A stretch of 64,000 bases of DNA, taken from assembly GCA_033239525.1 (NCBI GenBank), contig BSYO01000013.1, forward strand, positions 10,192,501 through 10,256,500. Reading direction: 5' to 3'. The translations under genes were made by a program, and so were the position numbers. Within the stretch, counting starts at the first letter, position 1, and each line of letters starts with the position of its first letter. Shown here piece by piece: positions 56,945-64,000 of the stretch. This stretch comes from Nepenthes gracilis (taxonomy: Eukaryota > Streptophyta > Magnoliopsida > Caryophyllales > Nepenthaceae). The notes below the pieces were generated by a model, which saw nothing but the letters and a program-made list of their open reading frames with translations, was not told the DNA's origin and searched no databases.

Positions 56945-58167
56945 ATATTTGTATTTTCTTAGAGTGAAAATTTTGTTCTTTTTAATGAAAGAAAATCTTT
57001 TAAAAATTTGTTATAGAGTCTCTTGATTTGGTATTCTATTGAGAATTATAGTAAGAAATTGAATAAAACTAATATATTTGGACATTTTAATATATTTAAA
57101 TAGACTTAAAAACTGTACCTATCATCGATGGGTGATAAAATATAGTTCCGTTTAGCCCCGTCTATAAAAATAATATATAGATGTTTACTTATGGGTTTAA
57201 ATAGTAGTGATTTAGTTTAAGGTTATAAGGAGTATGTATAACTTTTCTTCAAAATTATTTTTTTGGTTTTTAGTTCTCAAATTTGGCATGTTTAGGATTT
57301 TCAATATTTTCCTACGTTAGATTTGACATTTGAGATATTCAACCCTTGAAATTTGTAGAATTTGCTTGATAATTAGATTTGTCTAATTTATGGAATTAGA
57401 ATTTCAGATTTTGAGATTTTGGATGATTTTGTATATTATACAATATGGCACATATATATAATTTACAAATTTTTTGTACAAAATCATATTTAGTTATGGA
57501 ATAATAAGATATTTAATATAGTTGGACCTTTAGTTTGTATTGGATTTATGCCCTTGTTTTATTACTTCTACTCATTCATTCTAATTTATGGACATATTTA
57601 TTTTATTTTATATATATTAATATTTATTAAATTTTTGGCTCAATTTTCTTGTTTCTAACCTTTTCAGATTGAAAGATTATGAATTACTTGTAGGGAGCTT
57701 GATCGAGAATGTTTAGAGAGTTTTTTTTTTCTATTTATGCTTTATGGTTCTTAGATCTATAGTTGGGTTTGTATTTATATTTTGATTTTGAATAAGAAAT
57801 TTTGTATAGATTGATATTAGAAATTGCATATGGATGGATATTTATTTGGTTTGTTTTGGTGTCAGTCTAGTAATTGAGGATGGCCATATTGATTTGATGT
57901 TGCAATCAGGTAGTATTTGGACTGTCATTTTCCTTACGGTTCATATAGCAAGTTGTGACTAGTATTTGATATTCAGACATGTAGTTTAGAGAAATTTTAC
58001 GGTTGATATTGTAATTGTTACTGTTAGCAGCTTTCGATAGTTTTATTAGATTTGATTTGCTATTAAGTATTGTGTTTGGGTTGCTTTCTTTATGGTCACT
58101 AGTAATAATTCATAGATTTTATTATTATCATTAATTATTACCTACCTTTGGGTCTAAATTCGTGACA
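56945..58167 (+). mobile_element. Element M, 5' LTR, right part
   Basis: The LTR resumes after N. It carries 'gtacctatcatcgatgggtgataaaatatagttccgtttagcc', matched in M's second LTR by 'gtacctatcatctacgggttagaaaaataccatttggc', and an acceptor-like TTTCTAACCTTTTCAG|ATTGAAAG (57666-57667). It ends TTCGTGACA at 58167 before the primer site. Confidence 0.7.
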
Positions 58168-58174
58168 ATGACAC

Positions 58175-58187
58175 TTTCTATTAGAGC
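58175..58187 (+). other. Primer binding site relic of M
   Basis: TTTCTATTAGAGC aligns with TTGGTATCAGAGC with three changes, a few bases after the LTR end. It supports M as an LTR element primed by tRNA-iMet. Confidence 0.55.
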
Positions 58188-58390
58188 TCAAGGAGGTAGG
58201 TCATGCTACATATTAATCATTTGATGTGGTGAATCTTGTAGTCGGAATTGGCACCATTTATTCTATTTATCTATCTATTATTGATTTGAAAGTGACAGTT
58301 GATACCTTTTGGTGCCCATTCTACTTTTCAATGTATGCTTTCTTTATGTCTTTTGCTAATCGGCCTTGCAACTCTTTATATAGTCTTAAT
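58188..58390 (+). other. Very short internal region of M
   Basis: Only about 220 bp separate the two M LTRs. I see no coding domain and no clear polypurine tract. The element may be a TRIM/LARD-like non-autonomous form or have lost its inside by deletion. Confidence 0.45.
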
Positions 58391-58756
58391 TGTAAGGTAT
58401 GGAACTCAAACCATATTTTAATAATTATTAATTAACTTAATAAAAATTTAAGGTCAAATTTTTAAATCAAAATTAATTTTTTGATTGAAATAAGTTAAAT
58501 CAAGCGATATCTGACCAATGCTTGACTTACGCATATACGTATTTTGGACAATAATATTGCTCATAAAGGATACCTCTAAGCCACTTATGTGCATTTTGCG
58601 TAGATTGATTGTACCCAATATAAAATTGAGGGATGCACATACATGTCTGGAATAAAATGTTTGCACTTGATATACGTCTAAGAGACACTCGTTTGTTGTA
58701 CGATTAAAACCTTGGCGCCTGATATGCGCCCAATAGTTGCATATGCACTAATTTTC

Positions 58757-58765
58757 TATATAAAG
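58757..58765 (+). promoter_or_regulatory. TATA box of M's 3' LTR
   Basis: TATATAAAG in the same place as TATAAAAA in the 5' LTR, about 40 nt upstream of the purine-rich leader. Confidence 0.5.
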
Positions 58766-59860
58766 CTTACCTGGCCAATTTTCAGTCATTTTTTATAATT
58801 TTTAGAAAGAAAAGAGAGAACGAGAAGAAAGGAAAAGAGAAAGAAGGATATAAAAGGGGAAAATTTAGAGAAATTTAATAAGTATTTGCTAATTTTAAGT
58901 ATAATATAAGTACATTCAATCTTTTTTTCTTTTGTTACTGATTTTTCTGTACCATTTGAGTATTTATTATTTTAAATACTTATACATATTCTATTTTAGT
59001 ATATAAAATGTTTATACCCTACATACATTCTACTCCCATATCATATAATTTTATGAAACATATATTTTGAATCCATATAAATTATACTTAAGTGATGAGT
59101 TTCTATACTATTATGCTTGCATATCTTTAAATACTTTACATAAGTTTTTGCATAATCTTAATTCTAACATATATATCTCTATATGTTTTTTAATTGTAAG
59201 AAAGGGTTAAAAACTTATATAAACTGTTCAAAATTCCTATAATTTTCTTAATAAAAATTTTGCATGACTTTATATAACCATATTAAAAATACAAAAATGT
59301 TTTAAATTATAGATTGTAGTCCTATAAGATTATGTTTTATTGCATGTCACAAATTTTAAAAAAATAAGGATGAAACTCTACATAAATTTAAAGATAAGTA
59401 CATTTTCTTTGGTATGAGAAAATCTAAAAATATATTTATATTTGAGAAGAGTTTTTAGTTCAATTAAATATAGACGATTTTAAAGAATTAATAAAATATA
59501 TTCAAATATTTTCTAATATATTATAAGTAAATTGAATATTGTACCTATCATCTACGGGTTAGAAAAATACCATTTGGCACTGTCTATAGGATTATATATA
59601 AACGATGTATGAATCTTAAATAGTAATATATTACCTTTGGTTACGTGGAAGTAATGATAACTCATAGTTTGAAATTTTTCTTTTGTTGGTGAAATTATCA
59701 TTAATCTTTTGTTCTCTATATTTTTACATGATTTGATTATAATTTAGATATTTGTACAATTTACTAAAATTAATTATTAGTTTCGATGATATATGATAAG
59801 TTTACAAAATAAAAGTATTAGTTTTCTAGATATTTAATCATGCCATATTCTAATATATTT

Positions 59861-59884
59861 TTAATATATATATATATATATATA
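59861..59884. repeat. (AT)n microsatellite in M's 3' LTR
   Basis: About twelve TA units; length is unlikely to be informative. Confidence 0.9.
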
Positions 59885-60450
59885 TTTGCTTATGAAAATG
59901 AATGTATCTTATTGAGTAATTGGCTTACTTTTATTTTTATTTCATTGACCTTTCATATTAAAGAGTTTAATGCTTACTTGCAGGTCGTTCGATTTGAAGG
60001 AAAGCTATTCGGGATTAGACTTAGGATCTTAAATCACTTTATGTATTAACATTCAGAATAACAGTAGTTATATTATTGGTTTTTAGTTTATTTGGATTTT
60101 GTTACGTTAAGATAATGGTGTAGTATAATGTCGATTGCTGAGTTTGATTTTTGGTTCTCTTTTTGATAGTTCGGTTAAATTATAAATTTTGATTACTCTA
60201 ATATTAGTATTGATACTCCTCCTTACATATATTTTGAGAATATGTATTGATGGTTTTTGAAACTATTTTTGGATGTGGTATTTTAGGCCCTATGATTTAA
60301 CTTATGATTTTCTAATTATTTGTCGATATTTAATTTTTCAAGTTCGCATCTCAATATTGTTTAAATTTTAGTTGATGGAATTTTAAATAATTAAGGATAA
60401 AAATTGAATTTAAGCAAATTATGGACTTAGAATTTAATAATTGGATTTCA

Positions 60451-60534
60451 GGATCAGGGACGTGGAAATAAAATCAAGTTGTGATTTGGCTTTACCTTTG
60501 GCCTTTCTAGCGCCTTGGCTAGCTCTAGGCTTTA
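60451..60534. other. Short unassigned spacer before P
   Basis: About 85 bp of sequence ('ggatcagggacgtgg...cgccttggctagctc') between the inferred end of M and the start of P. It could be M's LTR end or flanking DNA. Confidence 0.35.
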
Positions 60535-62185
60535 TGTGAGGTTTCGGAACAAGAATATAATAATTAGAAGGTAATTAAAATAATAATAATCAAAATTATG
60601 CTTAATATACACGGAGAAGTTTGCATTGAAAGTAAAATTGAGGAAAAGAGGCTGCTGTTTGCTGGTGCATGGCCAGTAGCATGGCGCCCGCTGTGCACTC
60701 AAGCACGGCAGGCAGGTGCCAAAAATAGAATGCCCCGGAAGACCCTGAGCTCACTGCTTGCTTGAGCGCAGAAGGAGGCGCCAATTCTAGTTTGAGTCAC
60801 GCACGTTGCTCGCTCGAGTGCCCGACAAAGCACCAATTCCAGCAAGCCTGCGCTCACCGCATGCTCTCTAGGCGCTCAAGCGCGGTTCTAGAATTTTCGC
60901 CACCGACTTTAAGTTTCGCATTTTATAAAGTGGAGAGGGGGAATTTTTCAGACAAAAAAAGCACGGGAAGAGAGAGAGAGGGATGAAAAGAGAGAGAAAG
61001 GAGGAAATTGAAGCTTTGGAGTCCAAATCCACCTGAAAGCTAGTTATAAATATTGTAGTACGAGTCGAGACAAGTATTCTCATATTCACTTTTTGCTCTC
61101 ATTCGATTTTTATTTATTTTTCTTTGGATATTTTCATTTTAATACCCACCCAAATCATGAAAAACATGTAACCCAAACTTATTGTTCAAAAAAATCTATA
61201 GTTTATTATCCAAATCGTGCTCCGAATTGTTCAATTTGGTATCACCGAATCCTAACCCATGCCCAATTCGGGGTTTCACTCTTCCCCTATGTACTATGTT
61301 AAATTGACCCTAAAATATAAATCACCAAGTTCCATTTATGCATATATATCGGCTGGACGTACAATCTCACAAGTTTCGACCCATTCGCGGTGTCCGAATG
61401 CTCTAAATGGCCACTGTAACTGTTCACACGAAAAATAATAAAAAATTTGCATGCTTCCACCCCATTTAATTGTTATAAAATTTATGTCTAATTGTTTATG
61501 TCTAACTGTAAACCATGAAAATGTGTGTTTGTACTCCGTTTGTGAAAAAATGTGTTCCGGAGGGCCCCAAAGTGATATTTTCCAATTGGTCATAAGAAAT
61601 TCCAATCTTTCTCATGAATTTTGATATTCGTGCATATAAATTTAATTATCAGAAAGACATAAATTCAAAGAAAGATAAGAATTGTAAAAGTAATTGGAGG
61701 GAATCCATAATGTGTGATATTATCGAATTGATCTCTCAGATGGAGATGATGTTAATGAAATGTGGTGGATCCTCCCTTAAGGAATAAGTAATTATAAAAC
61801 AAGGACCATGGACTTATGTTTATTGGATAGTATTCTTTGACTTGTCATTTACACCACGGTAGAAACCCAAGGATCACTTTGGCCCCGTATCCTTGCCGCT
61901 TGTTGGAGCTGGTGATATTCCTTGCACGCCTTGGGATATTACTGTGGAAGGACGAGAACTACCTCTGGACCACGGGAGGTTAAGGTAGTGTTTTATTGGC
62001 TCTATATGACCGGGTGATAGGCATACCGCTATACCACGTGGTGTTCGGCCTTTTCTAGGCAGTTCGTTATTAGACGTTGAGTACATCATTTGGCCTCAAA
62101 TCATGACGGGCATCATGATCCTTCCTCGTCGTCCCGCATCTTTAGTTAGTAAGGCTTACTGATCTTGGTCCACAAATATTAATGA
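60535..62185 (+). mobile_element. LTR P (B/G-type), interrupted by Q
   Basis: It starts TGTGAGGTTTCGGAAC, as B and G do in minus sense. U3 (60650-60890) is dense in CTCAAGCGC, CTCGAGTGC and GGCGCC motifs; TATAAAG is at 60924-60930. The 63-nt block at 61007-61069 has one stop and is followed by a degraded donor (ACAAGT). It contains one 'gaacagtg'-type unit in minus sense (about 61375-61480), against two in B and three in G. It breaks off at 62185 where Q begins; the rest lies outside the window or is lost. Confidence 0.8.
60924..60930 (+). promoter_or_regulatory. TATA box of LTR P
   Basis: TATAAAG just after the GC-rich U3 motifs and before the purine-rich leader. Confidence 0.5.
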
Positions 62186-62393
62186 TGTAACATCCTGAAA
62201 TACCGAAATATTTTTATCGGACTAAATTGGAATCATTTATTATTTTCGGTAATTTTAGGTAATTCGAGCGTGTAAAAAATTAATTTAATATTATGAAATT
62301 TTGGAAGAATATTCGGAATTGATGGGTCGGTGCCGGAGTGTGCCCATTCTATCGTTTGAGTGTCGAATTAAAGTTTAGGATTAAAAGAAACGT

Positions 62394-62397
62394 AATA

Positions 62398-62464
<67 letters not shown>
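62394..62464. repeat. (TA)n(AAT)n compound microsatellite in Q
   Basis: About eleven TA units run into about eighteen AAT units, 210-280 nt from the LTR start. Confidence 0.95.
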
Positions 62465-62468
<4 letters not shown>

Positions 62469-62706
62469 AAGATGAGAAGGGAGGCAGAATCGGGAGAAGG
62501 GGTTTGCGAAGAGAGAGAGAGGGGCGAGGGTTAGGGTTCGTTGGTGAGAGAGAGGGGCGGACGGCGTCGGCGCCGGTGGCGCAGGGGTCGGCAGCGGCCG
62601 GTGACGGCCGTACGAGCTGGTGGCCGGCCGGGGGCCGCGGTGGAGCGGCGGCAGTGCTCGTGGGAGCCCGGTGGGAGAAGGAGCACACGAAGGAAAAGAG
62701 GGGAAA

Positions 62707-62769
62707 ATGGAGGCCCTCGGGTCCGATTCCGAGCTCGAGCTAGTTGGGAAAGTTGTAGAGCACGTCGAG
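62707..62769 (+). other. Conserved 63-nt leader block (Q), open reading frame
   Basis: ATG at 62707 opens MEALGSDSELELVGKVV, and the 21-codon block ends at GAG|GCAAGA. Compared with J, about one third of codons differ but none is a stop and no indel occurs. The residues before the ATG (AHEGKEGK here, PHEGEKEE in J) also align in frame. Confidence 0.5.
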
Positions 62770-63530
62770 GCAAGAAACCTCATACCCTCGTTTTTCATTT
62801 TCGTGCACTTTGGCTTTATTTTCTTCGGGTACCCTCGTTCCGATACCCGATTAAATTTGTGTTTATTGCTTCCTATAATCTAAGCATGAATATATATTAA
62901 TTTGGAGACCTAATTTATAGTCTAAGTTCGGTTTCGGAAGACGCAAACCCTCACCCACGCACGTGTACTGTTCACGTACAATCGGGTGTATTCGGGTCCT
63001 CGATATTTGGGGCTTTTGTATAAATTGAGACTAGAATACCAATACCCACACCCTAGGTAAGTTATTTTGTCGATTGGGTGCCCGATTTGGTGAAATTATG
63101 TGAATTCCCGTTCGCGAAGCCTAAACCCGCGCCCGGGTGGTTTTGGGCTCTGATTCTTGGGGCTTTTGATTTAATTAAGACTAGATTATGATTATGTATG
63201 ACTTGGGTAAGTTAATTGTTGGTTGGGTATTCGAAATTGTGGTTATTTAGGGATTTTCGTTCGCGAAGCCCGTGACCCGCGCCCGGACACCGTTTGATCT
63301 TCGATTTGGGGTTTAATGTGTAAATTGACTTGGGATTATAGTTACCCATGCCTTGGGTTTGATAAATCACCTGTTAGATGTCCGAAATTCCGAGAATCAA
63401 CCGATTCGTGCATATGTGCATTGTTCATGAGCTTTGTTCGTACCTTTGTACACGCGGGTATTTGCTCGTCAGAAAATTCGGACGATATTTTGTATAATAC
63501 TTGTTTAAATGCCAATTAAAGGATATATGC

Positions 63531-64000
63531 TTGTAGAGAGAGAAAGTTGAGGCACAACAGCAAGCACGAAGAGGAAGAAAGGGGATAGACCACCGTTCCG
63601 ATCCGATCCGGGTAAAATAATTGTAGAGCGAGCTCAGGCAAGTGTACTTCGGACGCTGTTTTTCACTGTACCGATTTCTCATCCCTTAAAACCGTTGAAA
63701 ATGCTCTAAAATGTTGATGTTGCATGATTGAAGTACATGAAGTATATTTCCTTCGCTTAGTCGGTTAGATTTCATGATTATCCATGTTTATTGCAAGTTT
63801 TGGTTTCGATTTCGTGAATAAACATGAAAATAGTATTCAATTTGTCTTAAAAGTATGTGATGAAACCCTAGCTCAAAAATGTGGTGTAGTTTGAGTAAAT
63901 TGCATGATTTAATGTATATGCATGGCATCTATGATGTTAAGTTCATGAAATATGTACATGTAAGAGACCGATTTGAGTTCGAAGGTTTTGGCGAAGCCCT
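63531..64000 (+). mobile_element. LTR fragment R (H-type)
   Basis: From 'agagagagaaagttgagg' the sequence follows H's 3' LTR (30900-31310): the purine-rich leader, 'gccaagtgtac' (here CAG|GCAAGTGTAC, 63638) and 'aaccctagctcaaaaatg' at 63860-63880. In H the donor is mutated; here it is intact. The left end is not an LTR terminus and the right end is outside the window. Confidence 0.65.

Larger units (their letters stand above)
58391..60450 (+). mobile_element. Element M, 3' LTR
   Basis: It starts TGTAAGGTATGG. U3 has 'cttggcgcctgatatgcgccc', TATATAAAG (58757-58765) and an AG-rich leader. The donor position is degraded (AATATAAGTAC). An acceptor-like TTACTTGCAG is at 59979-59983. The end is not clear; about 60450 is inferred from the length of the 5' LTR after removing N. 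Confidence 0.6.
62186..63530 (+). mobile_element. LTR Q (J/N-type), inserted in P
   Basis: It starts TGTAACATCCTGAAATACC and shares with J and N the U3 phrases 'taatttaatattatgaaattttgg' and 'tatcgtttgagtgtcgaatt'. A (TA)n/(AAT)n run follows at 62394-62464, then a GC-rich leader, the 63-nt block 62707-62769 and donor-like GAG|GCAAGA at 62770. The body ('gattgggtgcccgatttgg', 'cctaaacccgcgcccggg') is duplicated in style at 62935-63300. It is truncated near 63530, where H-type LTR sequence takes over. Frames at 62349-62900 are LTR leader. Confidence 0.8.

Noticed and set aside
62504..62900. GC-rich frames as a host coding exon
   Set aside because: They overlap on both strands and coincide with Q's leader; only the 63-nt block shows in-frame similarity to another LTR.

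Overview
The window looks like intergenic or pericentromeric DNA of a flowering plant, probably a eudicot; I cannot name the species. It is AT-rich and contains no host protein-coding gene, tRNA or rRNA gene that I could support. Nearly every stretch is a decayed LTR retrotransposon, a solo LTR or an LTR fragment. Plant markers are the initiator-Met-tRNA primer sites (TGGTATCAGAG), a Ty3/Gypsy polyprotein that ends in a chromodomain (Tekay/Del-type chromovirus), a TNT1-94-like Ty1/Copia relic, and LTRs of 2-4 kb with TGT...ACA ends. Letters A-R below are my own names for the elements.

Layout, left to right. G (minus): 3' LTR 1-1729 and a pol relic to about 7880, split by solo LTR F (1926-5770, target duplication ATTGA/ACTGA). 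LTR fragment C (minus, about 7880-8735) abuts LTR fragment D (plus, 8736-9853). D is split by an old minus-strand LTR-like block A (9854-14117) and by the best preserved element, B (14123-23891, minus: two LTRs, PBS, PPT, gag-pol 21082->16697). D resumes at 23897-24577. Next come a Copia relic (about 24610-25942) and Gypsy element H (25943-32843, plus, gag relic). Element J (32844-44664, minus) follows; its 5' LTR holds solo LTR K (37494-43165), which itself holds LTR L (39095-41628). J's LTR end abuts E (44665-51504, plus, RT relic). A 2.2-kb stretch (51505-53716) is unassigned. M (53717-about 60450, plus) has only about 220 bp between its LTRs, and its 5' LTR holds solo LTR N (54564-56939, perfect TSD GTTTT). 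The right end is a stack of LTRs P (60535-62185), Q (62186-about 63530) and R (about 63531-64000).

Nothing here is likely to make a functional protein. B, the most complete element, has lost the RT catalytic FIDD segment by a small deletion and carries substitutions at several protease, RNase H and integrase residues; most are G-to-A in the coding sense, as expected from deamination of methylated cytosine.

The most interesting pattern is in the LTRs themselves. Many copies of different families share an intron-like layout: a conserved block ending in (A)AG or GAG, then GCAAGT (rarely GTAAGT), and 1.2-3 kb downstream a pyrimidine tract plus CAG, usually followed by AT(G/A). In six copies the block before the donor is exactly 63 nt, and it is open in one frame in five of them. 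I propose a spliced LTR leader, possibly with a tiny conserved ORF, as the main candidate for a previously undescribed feature.
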